64,000 nt of DNA from Lysobacter sp. ISL-50 (GTDB lineage Bacteria; Pseudomonadota; Gammaproteobacteria; Xanthomonadales; Xanthomonadaceae), in the NCBI RefSeq assembly GCF_018612875.1, contig NZ_JAGGRI010000010.1, positions 27,394 through 91,393 on the forward strand. Reading direction: 5' to 3'. Both the position numbers and the translations under genes were made by a program. The number at the start of each line of letters is the position of its first letter. Position 1 is the first letter of the stretch. Positions 39,208 through 48,712 of the stretch are shown here, in pieces. The notes below the pieces were generated by a model. That model searched no databases. It saw nothing but the letters and a program-made list of their open reading frames with translations, and was not told where the DNA came from.

Positions 39208-39232
39208 GCCGCCCGGGTCCGTCCCGGGCGGC
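39208..39232. other. Perfect hairpin between receptor and piuC
   Basis: GCCGCCCGGG (39208-39217) faces CCCGGGCGGC (39223-39232) around a five-base loop, a perfect ten-pair GC stem with no T-run. It lies just before piuC and could set the ratio of receptor to downstream proteins or protect the 5' part of the transcript. Confidence 0.5.
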
Positions 39233-39248
39233 CGCATCGAGGAAACCC

Positions 39249-39935
39249 ATGCTGCTGCACGTCCCCAAGGTACTCACCGCCGAACAGCTCGCCCATTGCC
39301 GGGCGCGTCTGGATCAGGCCGGCTGGGCCGATGGACGCATCACCGCCGGCCATCAATCGGCCAAGGCCAAGGACAACGCGCAACTGCCGGAGAACGATCC
39401 GGTCGCGCGCGAGCTGGGCCCGCTGATTCTCGACGCACTGTCGAAGAATCCGACCTTCTTCTCCGCGGCGTTGCCGCAGCGCGTGTATCCGCCGTTGTTC
39501 AACCGCTACACCGGCGGCCAGTCGTTCGGCTTCCACGTCGACAACGCGATCCGCTACGACCGCAGCCGCGGCGGCATGGACGCGGTGCGCACCGACCTGT
39601 CGGCGACCTTGTTCCTCAGCGCGCCGGAGGAATACGACGGCGGCGAACTGATCATCGAAGACACCTACGGCACCCACAGCGTCAAGCTCGCCGCCGGCGA
39701 TCTGGTCCTGTATCCGGGCACCAGCCTGCACCGGGTCACGCCGGTCACCCGCGGCGCGCGCGTCGCGTCGTTCTTCTGGGTCCAAAGTCTGGTCAGCGAA
39801 GACGCGCAGCGCCGGCTGATGTTCGAGCTGGACGTGTCGATCCGCCGCCTGACCGCCGACGTGCCCGATCATCCGTCGCTGGTGCAGCTCACCGGCGTCT
39901 ATCACAACCTGCTGCGGCGCTGGAGCCAGCCGTGA
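39249..39935 (+). CDS. Fe(II)/2-oxoglutarate hydroxylase PiuC-like
   Basis: A 228-residue PKHD-type hydroxylase of the PiuC/YbiX family. Iron ligands are H96, D98 (FGFHVDN) and H161 (SLHRVTP), with R171 ([11 protein letters not shown]) for 2-oxoglutarate. PiuC proteins are always linked to siderophore receptors; the substrate is unknown, perhaps the siderophore or a breakdown product. GAGGAAA lies before the ATG. The stop overlaps the next start as GTGA. Confidence 0.92.
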   Translation: MLLHVPKVLTAEQLAHCRARLDQAGWADGRITAGHQSAKAKDNAQLPENDPVARELGPLILDALSKNPTFFSAALPQRVYPPLFNRYTGGQSFGFHVDNAIRYDRSRGGMDAVRTDLSATLFLSAPEEYDGGELIIEDTYGTHSVKLAAGDLVLYPGTSLHRVTPVTRGARVASFFWVQSLVSEDAQRRLMFELDVSIRRLTADVPDHPSLVQLTGVYHNLLRRWSQP

Positions 39936-40621
39936 ACGCGGCCAGCGACGATCGCGCGATCGACGCCGGCTCGGTTAAAGCTGGACCGGTCAAGGCGGCT
40001 TCGGGGACGATCGATGCTAATCGTCGTTCCTTTTGGCTCAAGACCCTGCACCGCTGGCATTGGATCAGCGCCGCGGTCAGCCTGATCGCGCTGCTGCTGT
40101 TCTCGATCACCGGCATCACCTTGAATCACGCCGCGCAGATCGAATCCGAGCCGCGCGTGGTCAACCTCAAGGAAACCCTGCCCGCCAGCCTGTTGCGCGG
40201 CCTCAAGGGCGAACACCCCGCCGACGCGCCGCTGCCGGGCGCTGTCAACGACTGGCTCAATGATGCGTTGGATGTGCGCGCCGCCGGTCGCAAGGGCGAA
40301 TGGTCCGACAGCGACGTCTACGTTTCGCTGCCGCGTCCGGGCGGCGACGCCTGGATCAGCATCGACCGCGAGAGCGGCGCGATCGAGTACGAACGCACCG
40401 ACCGCGGCTGGATCGCCTGGCTCAACGATCTGCACAAGGGCCGCAACACCGGCGCGGCGTGGCGCTGGTTCATCGATCTGTTCGCGATCGCCTGCCTGCT
40501 GTTCGCCTTCACCGGCCTGTGGCTGCTGCAACTGCACGCGCGCCAGCGCGGCAAGACCTGGCCGCTGGTCGCGCTGGGCCTGGCGGTGCCGCTGCTGGTC
40601 GTCATCGTCTTCATGCATTGA
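39932..40621 (+). CDS. PepSY-associated membrane protein
   Basis: A 229-residue inner-membrane protein started by GTG at 39932, overlapping the piuC stop. A first membrane helix ([20 protein letters not shown]) near residues 45-65 follows the LHRWHWI motif seen in PepSY-type ferric reductases. A PepSY-like periplasmic part ([18 protein letters not shown]) is in the middle. Two further helices ([18 protein letters not shown] and [15 protein letters not shown]) end it. Histidines H39, H41 and H65 could bind heme. This supports electron transfer across the inner membrane. Confidence 0.85.
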   Translation: MNAASDDRAIDAGSVKAGPVKAASGTIDANRRSFWLKTLHRWHWISAAVSLIALLLFSITGITLNHAAQIESEPRVVNLKETLPASLLRGLKGEHPADAPLPGAVNDWLNDALDVRAAGRKGEWSDSDVYVSLPRPGGDAWISIDRESGAIEYERTDRGWIAWLNDLHKGRNTGAAWRWFIDLFAIACLLFAFTGLWLLQLHARQRGKTWPLVALGLAVPLLVVIVFMH

Positions 40622-40652
40622 ACAAACGTCTTTAGCCCTTCAGGAGCGATCC

Positions 40653-41168
40653 ATGAAATTGTCGTCGTTCAAGGTTCTGATCCCCGCGCTGGCGCTGCCG
40701 CTGCCCGCGTTCGCGGCCGATCTGGAACTCAATATCGAAATTCCGCGGATCAACGCCGCCGAGTACCACCGCCCCTATGTCGCCGCGTGGATCGAAAAAT
40801 CCGACAACACCGTCGCCGGCGATCTCGCGGTCTGGTACGACCTGGACAAGAAGAACGGTGAAGGCACCAAGTGGCTCAAGGACATGCGCCAGTGGTGGCG
40901 TCGCAGCGGCCGCAGCTTGAGCATGCCGGTCGATGGCGTCAGCGGCGCGACCCGTCCGGTCGGCGCGCACGCCCTGTCGTTCAAGGGCAACAGCAAGCCG
41001 CTCAGCAGCCTGGCCCCGGGCAACTACACCTTGGTGGTGGAAGCCGCGCGCGAAGTCGGCGGCCGCGAGATGCTGACGATTCCGTTCGAGTGGCCCGGCA
41101 AGGCGCAGAACCTTTCCGCTCAGGGCAAGACCGAGCTGGGGAAGATCAAGGTGGTGGTGAAGCCTTGA
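40653..41168 (+). CDS. DUF2271 periplasmic protein with ApbE flavinylation motif
   Basis: A 171-residue exported protein; the signal peptide ends near PAFAAD (residue 21). CAGGAG precedes the ATG at 40653. It contains DGVSGATRP at 94-102, the D-x-x-S/T-G-A-T pattern used by ApbE to attach FMN to threonine (here T100). The gene for ApbE is two genes downstream. The protein is therefore likely a periplasmic flavoprotein carrying electrons from the PepSY protein to a ferric-siderophore. DUF2271 is known in other flavin-linked clusters; its redox role here is inferred. Confidence 0.88.
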   Translation: MKLSSFKVLIPALALPLPAFAADLELNIEIPRINAAEYHRPYVAAWIEKSDNTVAGDLAVWYDLDKKNGEGTKWLKDMRQWWRRSGRSLSMPVDGVSGATRPVGAHALSFKGNSKPLSSLAPGNYTLVVEAAREVGGREMLTIPFEWPGKAQNLSAQGKTELGKIKVVVKP

Positions 41169-41170
41169 GG

Positions 41171-41310
41171 GCCGGGAATCGGGAATGGGGAATCGGGAAT
41201 CGCAAAAGCGATGCTTTCGATCTCATCCATTTATCGATGCCCACATGCCCTTGCTCTGACGATTCCCGATTCCCGATTCCCGATTCCCCATTCCCTATTC
41301 CCCATTCCCG
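41171..41310. repeat. Inverted 'gggaatcgggaat' repeat pair
   Basis: GGGAATC copies at 41174-41202 face GATTCCC/CATTCCC copies at 41260-41309 across about 58 bases. The family is the same as at 888-1034. It fills the gap between the DUF2271 and DUF4198 genes. Confidence 0.75.
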
Positions 41311-41322
41311 GACCCAAACGCC

Positions 41323-42132
41323 ATGAACCTCAAACTACTGGTCGCCGCGACAATCGCCGCATTCGCTCTCGCCGGCACCGCGCAAGCGCACAAGGCCTGG
41401 CTGCAGCCCTCGCAGACCGTGTTCTCCGACAAGGACTCGTGGATGACGGTCGATGCGGCCGTGTCCAACGACCTGTTCTATTTCAATCACGTGCCGTTGC
41501 CGCTGGAACGCCTGCAAGTCACCGCGCCCGACGGCAGCAAACTCGAGCCGCAGAACGGCGCCACCGGCAAGCTGCGCACCGTTTTCGACCTGCAACTGCA
41601 GCAGGAAGGCACCTACAAGATCGCGATGAACAACGAAGGCATGTTCGCCAGCTACAAGCTCGGCGGCGAAGCCAAGCGCTGGCGCGGCAAGGCCAGCGAG
41701 TTCAAGACCGCGATTCCGGCCGGCGCGACCGAAATCAGCGCCTCGGAAAGCCTGGGCCGGGTGGAAACCTTCGCCACGGTCGGCAAGCCCAGCACCGGCG
41801 TGTTCAAGACCAGCGGCAAGGGCATCGAGCTGGTTCCGGTGACCCATCCCAACGATTTGTTCGCCGGTGAAGCGGCGACCTTCCAGTTGCTGCTCGACGG
41901 CAAGCCGGCTTCGGGCCTGAAGATCGAAATCGTGCCGGGCGCGACCCGCTACCGCGATCAGCAGAGCGAAATCCACGCCACCACCGGCGCCGACGGCAAG
42001 TTCGAAGTGAAGTGGCCGCAAGCCGGCATGTACTGGCTGGAAACCACCAGCGAAGACAACAAGACCAGCCTGCCGGACGCGAAGCAGCGCCGCCTGAGCT
42101 ACGTCGCCGTGGTCGAAGTGCTGCCGCAGTAA
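41323..42132 (+). CDS. DUF4198 periplasmic protein
   Basis: A 269-residue exported protein whose signal peptide ends at about AQAHK (residue 22). The mature start HKAWLQPSQTVFSDKDSW is the usual mark of DUF4198 proteins, some of which resemble nickel or iron transport-associated proteins (the NikK type). A carboxypeptidase-regulatory-like beta sandwich makes up the end (ATTGADGKFEVKWPQAGMYWL). It probably binds metal or organises the periplasmic reductase complex. Ligand not known. Confidence 0.87.
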   Translation: MNLKLLVAATIAAFALAGTAQAHKAWLQPSQTVFSDKDSWMTVDAAVSNDLFYFNHVPLPLERLQVTAPDGSKLEPQNGATGKLRTVFDLQLQQEGTYKIAMNNEGMFASYKLGGEAKRWRGKASEFKTAIPAGATEISASESLGRVETFATVGKPSTGVFKTSGKGIELVPVTHPNDLFAGEAATFQLLLDGKPASGLKIEIVPGATRYRDQQSEIHATTGADGKFEVKWPQAGMYWLETTSEDNKTSLPDAKQRRLSYVAVVEVLPQ

Positions 42133-42135
42133 TCG

Positions 42136-43176
42136 ATGACCCAGCGCGTGCCGCCAGCGATGGGGTCGTGGACGGGCGCGCCGAGCGCGCCCGCGGTCTG
42201 GTCGCGGCCGAACAGCGTCGCCGCGGCCGCGCCGGGCTTGCACACGCTGCGCGGCCTGACGATGGGTACGAGCTGGTCGGTCAAGCTGGTCGCCGCCGCT
42301 TCGCAATTGCAACGGCTCGAACGCGGCATCCAGGCGCGCCTGGATGAAGTCGTCGCGCAGATGAGCACCTGGCAGGCCGACTCCGACATCAGCCGGTATA
42401 ACCGCGCGCCCGCCGGCAGCGTGCATCCGTTGCCGGCCGAATTCGCGCAGGTGCTGGCCGCGGCGCTCGCGCTCGCGGCCGATACCGACGGCGCCTACGA
42501 TCCGAGCATCGGCCCGTTGACCGATCTGTGGGGCTTCGGCCCGGCCGGCGCCCGCGCGCATGCGCCGGCGACGCAAACGCTCGCGCAGGCGCGCGAACGG
42601 GTCGGTTGGCGGCGCCTGCGCTTCGACGCCGCGCAGCGGATTTTGCCGCAACCCGGCGGCGCGTATCTCGACTTGTCTTCGATCGCGAAGGGCTACGGCG
42701 TCGATCGCGTCGCCGATTGGCTGCTGGCGCAGGACGTCGGCGATTGCCTGATCGAAGTCGGCGGCGAGCTGCGCGCGCACGGACGCAAACCCGACGGCTC
42801 GCAGTGGCGCGTCGCGGTCGAGCAACCCGGCGGCGGCGGCGCCGAAGCCGCGGCGGTGATCGCGCTCGACGGTTTGGCGATCGCGACCTCGGGCGACTAC
42901 CGCCGCTATTTCGACGCCGGCGAACGCCGCTATTCGCATACTCTCGATCCGCGCAGCGGCGCGCCGATCGACAACGCCGTCGCTTCGGTGACGGTGTTGC
43001 ACCGGCACTGCATGCAGGCCGATGCCCTGGCGACCGCGCTGACCGTGCTCGGCGCGCATGCCGGCATCGCCCACGCCAACCGTCGCAACCTCGCCGCGCT
43101 GTTCGTATTGCGCGAAGGCGACGGCTTCGTCACCCGCACCACGCCGGGCTTCGTCGCCTGTCAGCGCGCCGTATGA
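42136..43176 (+). CDS. apbE: FAD:protein FMN transferase ApbE
   Basis: A 346-residue ApbE protein; no classical signal peptide, but the first 40 residues are Ala/Pro-rich and may be an unusual export signal or an overlong start. Motifs are TMGTSWSVKL, the GAYDPSIGPLTDLWGFG loop, LDLSSIAKGYGVD, EVGGELRAHG and the metal site HTLDPRSGAPI with ADALATALTVLG. ApbE moves FMN from FAD onto a threonine of exported proteins; the DUF2271 protein here is the obvious client. It starts four bases after the DUF4198 gene and overlaps the next gene as ATGA. Confidence 0.92.
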   Translation: MTQRVPPAMGSWTGAPSAPAVWSRPNSVAAAAPGLHTLRGLTMGTSWSVKLVAAASQLQRLERGIQARLDEVVAQMSTWQADSDISRYNRAPAGSVHPLPAEFAQVLAAALALAADTDGAYDPSIGPLTDLWGFGPAGARAHAPATQTLAQARERVGWRRLRFDAAQRILPQPGGAYLDLSSIAKGYGVDRVADWLLAQDVGDCLIEVGGELRAHGRKPDGSQWRVAVEQPGGGGAEAAAVIALDGLAIATSGDYRRYFDAGERRYSHTLDPRSGAPIDNAVASVTVLHRHCMQADALATALTVLGAHAGIAHANRRNLAALFVLREGDGFVTRTTPGFVACQRAV

Positions 43177-44855
43177 ATTCGCCGTCTGCTTCCGAACCGC
43201 CTGCACCGAAGACGCCCGCATCCCGGGCACGTGGTTTCGATCTGTCGTCGATCGGCCATGCCGTGATTCTGGCCGCGCTGGCGGCGTTGGCGATCGCCTT
43301 GTCGCAGTGGCAGGCCGAGCCCTGGAACTGGGTCGCGCCCGGGCGCGGACGCCTGTGGGCCGCGGCCGCGCTGATCGCCGCTTACGCCGGCTTCGCGATC
43401 AACGTGGCGGTGTCGCGCGCGCGCAGCGTTCGCACGCAGGCCTTGCCGCAGATAACGCAGGACCAGCGCGGCGATTGGCTGGTCGCGTTCGCCAGCCAGA
43501 CCGGTTTCGCGGAACAACTGGCGCGGCGCAGCCATGAGGCGCTGCGCGATGCCGGATTGCGCGCCGATCTGGCCGTGCTCGGCAGCCTCGATACACGCCA
43601 GCTCGGCCGCTACTCGCGCGTGCTGTTCGTGGTCAGCACCACCGGCGAAGGCGATGCGCCCGACAGCGCCGCGGCCTTCGTGCGGCGGGCGATGGGCGGC
43701 AGCGCGACGCTGGCCGGACTGGGCTACGGCGTGCTCGCGCTGGGCGATCGCGACTACAGCGAGTATTGCGCGTTCGGCCATCGCCTCGATCATTGGCTGC
43801 GTCATGCCGGCGCGCAGCCGCTGTTCGATCTGGTCGAAGTCGATAACGGCGAAGCCGGCGCGCTGCGCCATTGGCAACATCACCTGGGCCTGCTCGCCGG
43901 GCGCACCGACCTGCCCGACTGGAGCGCGCCCGCGTACACGCCGTGGCGTTTGCGCGAGCGGCGCGTGTCCAATCCGGGCAGCGCCGGCGCGCCGGCGTTC
44001 CATATCGAACTGGTGCCGGCCGATGCCGCGCTGTTGCAGTGGGACGCGGGCGATATCGCCGAGATCGGGCCGCGCAATGGCGCCGGCGAAGTTTCTTCGT
44101 GGCTGACGGACGCGGCGATGGACGGCTCGACGCGGGTGCGCCGCGACGACGCCGATCTCTCCCTGGCACAGCTGCTGGCGCGTTCGCACCTGCCCGATCC
44201 GGTCGCGCTGCGCGGGCAAAGCGCGCAGGCGATCGCCGACACGCTGGCGCCGTTGCCGCATCGCGAATATTCGATCGCCTCGATCGCCGCCGAAGGTTCA
44301 CTGCGGCTCTTGGTCCGGCAGATGCGCCGCGACGACGGCCGCCTGGGCGTGGGCAGCGGCTGGCTGAGCGAGTACGCGCCGCTGGATTCGTCGATCGACC
44401 TTCGCATCCGCAGCAATGCCTCCTTCCACGCGCCGGGCGATGCGCGGCCGATGATCCTGATCGGCAACGGCACCGGTCTGGCCGGCTTGCGCGCTTTGCT
44501 CAAGACGCGCATCGCCGCGGGCCATCATCGCAACTGGCTGCTGTTCGGCGAACGCAACGCGGCCTGCGATCTGCACTATCGCGATGAACTCGAAGCCTGG
44601 CTGGCGCAGGGGTTGATCGAGCGCGCCGATTATGCGTTCTCGCGCGACGGGCGATCGCGGGTCTATGTTCAACAGCTGCTGCGCGAGCAGGTCGATGAGG
44701 TGCGCGCGTGGATCGGCGCGGGCGCGTCGGTGTATGTCTGCGGCAGTCTGGAAGGCATGGCGCCGGGGGTGGAGGCGGCGCTGGTGGAGGCCGTGGGCGT
44801 GGAGGCCTTGGAGACGATGGCGGCTGAGGGCCGTTATCGGCGCGATGTTTACTGA
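43173..44855 (+). CDS. Membrane-anchored flavodoxin/NADPH flavoprotein reductase
   Basis: A 560-residue protein. Two membrane helices are at about 27-46 (IGHAVILAALAALAIALSQW) and 58-80. A flavodoxin domain starts WLVAFASQTGFAEQLA near 102 and runs to about 235. A ferredoxin-reductase part follows with FAD motif REYSIAS, NADP motif LIGNGTGLAGLRALL and the end aromatic RRDVY. It resembles CysJ/PepSY-type reductases and would take electrons from NADPH in the cytoplasm and pass them to the PepSY protein. The start overlaps apbE. Confidence 0.9.
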   Translation: MNSPSASEPPAPKTPASRARGFDLSSIGHAVILAALAALAIALSQWQAEPWNWVAPGRGRLWAAAALIAAYAGFAINVAVSRARSVRTQALPQITQDQRGDWLVAFASQTGFAEQLARRSHEALRDAGLRADLAVLGSLDTRQLGRYSRVLFVVSTTGEGDAPDSAAAFVRRAMGGSATLAGLGYGVLALGDRDYSEYCAFGHRLDHWLRHAGAQPLFDLVEVDNGEAGALRHWQHHLGLLAGRTDLPDWSAPAYTPWRLRERRVSNPGSAGAPAFHIELVPADAALLQWDAGDIAEIGPRNGAGEVSSWLTDAAMDGSTRVRRDDADLSLAQLLARSHLPDPVALRGQSAQAIADTLAPLPHREYSIASIAAEGSLRLLVRQMRRDDGRLGVGSGWLSEYAPLDSSIDLRIRSNASFHAPGDARPMILIGNGTGLAGLRALLKTRIAAGHHRNWLLFGERNAACDLHYRDELEAWLAQGLIERADYAFSRDGRSRVYVQQLLREQVDEVRAWIGAGASVYVCGSLEGMAPGVEAALVEAVGVEALETMAAEGRYRRDVY

Positions 44856-44888
44856 GGTTGGGTTGCGGGGTCGCGGCGAGCGGATCGG

Positions 44889-44974
44889 AAAGCATCGGGG
44901 CTGAAGCCCCTCCCACAATAGGCTTCGAGCCAACGAGGTCTTTTGTGGGAGGGGCTTCAGCCCCGATGCTTTCC
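44889..44974. repeat. Dispersed 'agcatcggggctgaagcccc' hairpin, single copy
   Basis: One copy of the hairpin found at 22362, 24991 and in the array at 35733. It lies between the convergent reductase and HutD genes, a place suited to two-sided transcription termination. Confidence 0.85.
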
Positions 44975-45035
44975 GATCAGTGCATGACGATCTCGCAGCA
45001 TTCGAAATACAGCGCAATCCCAGCGCCTGGCTAAC

Positions 45036-45656
45036 TCACTCCACAGCGGCCACGCGCACCAGCAGCACTTCGCCGCCGCCTTCAAGCACATGCCGTAGCC
45101 GTTCGCTGCCGGCGGCGAGGATCGCGGTGTCGCCGGCCTGCAGCGGCGGCAGACTCGAGTCGTCGGTAAATCGCGCCTGGCCGGCGAGCAGGTGCACGGC
45201 CCAACTCTGGTGCGGTTCGGCGAAGATCACCATCGGCCCCACCAGCGGCCGGTGCCACAGTTCGGCGCGGACGCGGTCGCGGCGCCACATCAGGTTGAAG
45301 TCGTGGGTCGGGCCGTCGAGCAGTTCGCCGAGTACCTCGCGCTCGCCGGGAAAGCGCAGCTTGTCGTGCGGCGGCAGCAGTTCGTGGGCTTCGCCGTCGT
45401 TGAAGCGCAGGCGCAGGCCGTTGCCGCTGAGCAGCACCAGTTCGCGATCGATGCCCGGGAACGCCGAAAACGGCGCGTCGCGTTCGATTTCCGCGATCGA
45501 CAGGCGCCAGTCCCAGTCCTCGCCTTCGACCGGGCGATCGACGCCGCCGGCCTGGCGGCTCATGCGCACGATCTCGCGGGTCCAACCGAACTGATTGCGC
45601 CAGCGTTCGCGGCGGTACTCGTTGGCGGGGATGGACCAGGACAGGCTGTCGGACAT
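45036..45656 (-). CDS. HutD/Ves family cupin-like protein
   Basis: A 206-residue protein. It begins WSIPANEYRRERWRNQFGWTREI and has DWDWRLSIAEIERDAPFSAFPGIDR, which is the HutD/Ves signature. It continues with the cupin-like GNGLRLRF and ends in short strands. HutD members sit in histidine-utilisation operons or stand alone; function is not settled. No hut gene is near, so no pathway link can be given. ATG 45656 is the only good start. Confidence 0.85.
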   Translation of the reverse strand: MSDSLSWSIPANEYRRERWRNQFGWTREIVRMSRQAGGVDRPVEGEDWDWRLSIAEIERDAPFSAFPGIDRELVLLSGNGLRLRFNDGEAHELLPPHDKLRFPGEREVLGELLDGPTHDFNLMWRRDRVRAELWHRPLVGPMVIFAEPHQSWAVHLLAGQARFTDDSSLPPLQAGDTAILAAGSERLRHVLEGGGEVLLVRVAAVE

Positions 45657-45718
45657 GGCGGTGGGAGGCTGCGGGCTAACGCGCAGTCTAGGGGCTGGAT
45701 GGGGTCTGGGGAGCAAGA

Positions 45719-45766
45719 GCGAATCCCCCCTGCCCCCCTTTTTCAAAGGGGGGAAACTTCGGGGGT
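45719..45766. repeat. Dispersed 'gcgaatccccc' repeat
   Basis: GCGAATCCCCCCTGCCCCCC with TTTTTCAAAGGGGGG is related to the pair at 56707-56887. It lies in the 45657-46021 gap together with a GATTCCC run (45815-45882) and a comEA terminator. No gene is visible there. Confidence 0.65.
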
Positions 45767-45814
45767 TGTTCCGGGGGGAATGGGGATTGCGGCTTCGGCC
45801 GCCGGGGGCGTCGA

Positions 45815-45882
45815 TTCCCGATTCCCGATTCCCGATTCCCGGCTCCCGAATTCCGAATCCCGAATCCCGAATCCCGAATCCC
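45815..45882. repeat. 'gattcccgattccc' direct and mirrored run
   Basis: GATTCCC occurs four times from 45813 and then GAATCCC four times up to 45882, with GGCTCCCGAATTCCGAATCC between. It is the same family as 888-1034 and 41171-41310. The first half reads as GATTCCC, the second as GAATCCC, so both orientations are mixed. Confidence 0.7.
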
Positions 45883-45923
45883 AAAAAGGATGTGCCCCAC
45901 CGCGGATCCTTCCGCGGCGGGGC
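45883..45923 (-). terminator. Likely rho-independent terminator of the ComEA-like gene
   Basis: On the minus strand GCCCCGCCGCGG faces CCGCGGTGGGGC around a six-base loop, followed by ACATCC and TTTTT. It lies about 100 bases past the ComEA-like stop. Confidence 0.7.
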
Positions 45924-46021
45924 GACGTACTTCCGTGTCCAGGGACCTCCCCCCGAATCCTTCGGGCGTCCTTGCCCGATTAACTACCGACTCCGCATCC
46001 GTACGGTGCCGGCAGGTTGTT

Positions 46022-46360
46022 TCAGCGCTTGCTGGCGGCGCGCGGTGCTGCGATCGCGCCGGCGGTGTTGGTCGGCCGGCTTTGCGGCGCGCCACCCACC
46101 ACGATTCGGTCCCGGTTCTTTTCGACCGTCTTCAGACCGATTCCCTTGACCAAGGCCAGCTGTTCGACGCTGCGGAAGGCTCCGTTGGCCTTGCGGTAGG
46201 CGACGATGGCTTCGGCCTTGGACGCTCCGACGTTAAGCAGCACGCGATCCAGCGTGGCAGCGTCGGCGCTGTTGATATTGACCTGCTCCGAGGCGTAGGC
46301 GCTGCCAGCCAGCAGCAACGACAGAACCAACGACTTGGCGATGAGGGCAAACGATTTCAT
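46022..46360 (-). CDS. ComEA-like helix-hairpin-helix DNA-binding protein
   Basis: A 112-residue exported protein. Its signal peptide ends near SAYASE (residue 24). Two helix-hairpin-helix motifs follow: VNINSADAATLDRVLLNVG and ALVKGIGLKTVEKNRDRI. ComEA-type proteins bind incoming DNA in the periplasm during natural transformation. The C-terminal 20 residues are basic and Pro/Ala-rich. AGGAG lies nine bases before the ATG at 46360. Confidence 0.9.
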   Translation of the reverse strand: MKSFALIAKSLVLSLLLAGSAYASEQVNINSADAATLDRVLLNVGASKAEAIVAYRKANGAFRSVEQLALVKGIGLKTVEKNRDRIVVGGAPQSRPTNTAGAIAAPRAASKR

Positions 46361-46579
46361 GACTTTAAGCTCCTGAGATTGGATTCCTTTCCGATCCGGC
46401 GGACGTACATCCCTGAGTCCTTGTGTCCGCCGGTGGAGACAGTCTCCATGTCTCGACGGGCACAGGTTATCGCCAGGCAGGCCTGCGCGAAGTCGGGCGT
46501 AGCCGCAGCGCAGGGTAGGAAAAGTCCTACACGGTCCCGGAGGGGTAAACTGGCGTCTTTCCCAGCTTCGAAGGCCCCG

Positions 46580-48076
<1,497 letters not shown>

Positions 48077-48097
48077 GCCGCCGATCTTCGCGGCGAC

Positions 48098-48133
48098 AAA
48101 AAGGCGGGCCCGTCGTCGGGTCCGCCTTTTTTA
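48098..48133 (+). terminator. Rho-independent terminator after the M20 peptidase
   Basis: GGCGGGCCCG (48103-48112) faces CGGGTCCGCC (48117-48126) around TCGT, followed by TTTTTTA and preceded by AAAAA. The rest of the gap to 48377 is GC-rich without a recognisable gene. Confidence 0.88.
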
Positions 48134-48377
48134 TTTCGCGATGCCGTTGCGCGCTCAGGCTTGCGGATGGCCCGGGCGCGATCCGGCGCACGCCGCGCGC
48201 GCGGCCGCCAGAACCGATATGCCGCCATCGGCATGCGAACGACTTCGAAGCCGTTTTCGCGCCGCGGCGCACTGGCTTAACCGCTGGACAACCCGAACCG
48301 CCGCCCTCACACGGCAGCGACGGCGCCGGTCACATGATCCTGCCGCATCCCCATCTATCCTCCCGAGGAGGCAAGCC

Positions 48378-48623
48378 ATGTTCGGCGGCATTATTTCCAC
48401 GATCATCATCGGCGCAGTCATCGGCATCCTCGCGCGCTTCTTCAAGCCCGGCGCGGACCCGATGGGCTGGATCCTGACTATCCTGCTCGGCATCGCCGGC
48501 GCCTATGTCGGCAGCCTGTTCTACGCCGGCGGCGGCTTCATCGGCATCATCATCTCGGTGGTGTGCGCGGTCGTGCTGTTGTTCCTGTACGAGATGATTC
48601 GCAGCAAGACCGCGAAGGGCTGA
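48378..48623 (+). CDS. GlsB/YeaQ/YmgE family stress membrane protein
   Basis: An 81-residue protein with three hydrophobic segments: MFGGIISTIIIGAVIGILAR, GWILTILLGIAGAYVGSLF and GIIISVVCAVVLLFLYE. The G-rich helices and the charged loop FFKPGADPMG are typical of transglycosylase-associated/GlsB proteins, which are induced by osmotic or envelope stress. GAGGAGGCAAG precedes the ATG. Function at the molecular level is not known. Confidence 0.9.
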   Translation: MFGGIISTIIIGAVIGILARFFKPGADPMGWILTILLGIAGAYVGSLFYAGGGFIGIIISVVCAVVLLFLYEMIRSKTAKG

Positions 48624-48649
48624 AGCCAGATCACAGCGCTACGAACCAG

Positions 48650-48676
48650 AACGCCCCGGTTTAGGCCGGGGCGTTT
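48650..48676 (+). terminator. Rho-independent terminator after the GlsB-like gene
   Basis: AACGCCCCGG faces CCGGGGCGTT around TTTAGG, followed by TTTTT. It lies 27 bases past the stop codon and also faces the end of cysNC. Confidence 0.85.
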
Positions 48677-48712
48677 TTCGTTTGCGCGCTCGGCCGATAC
48701 CGGGCGAAGCGG

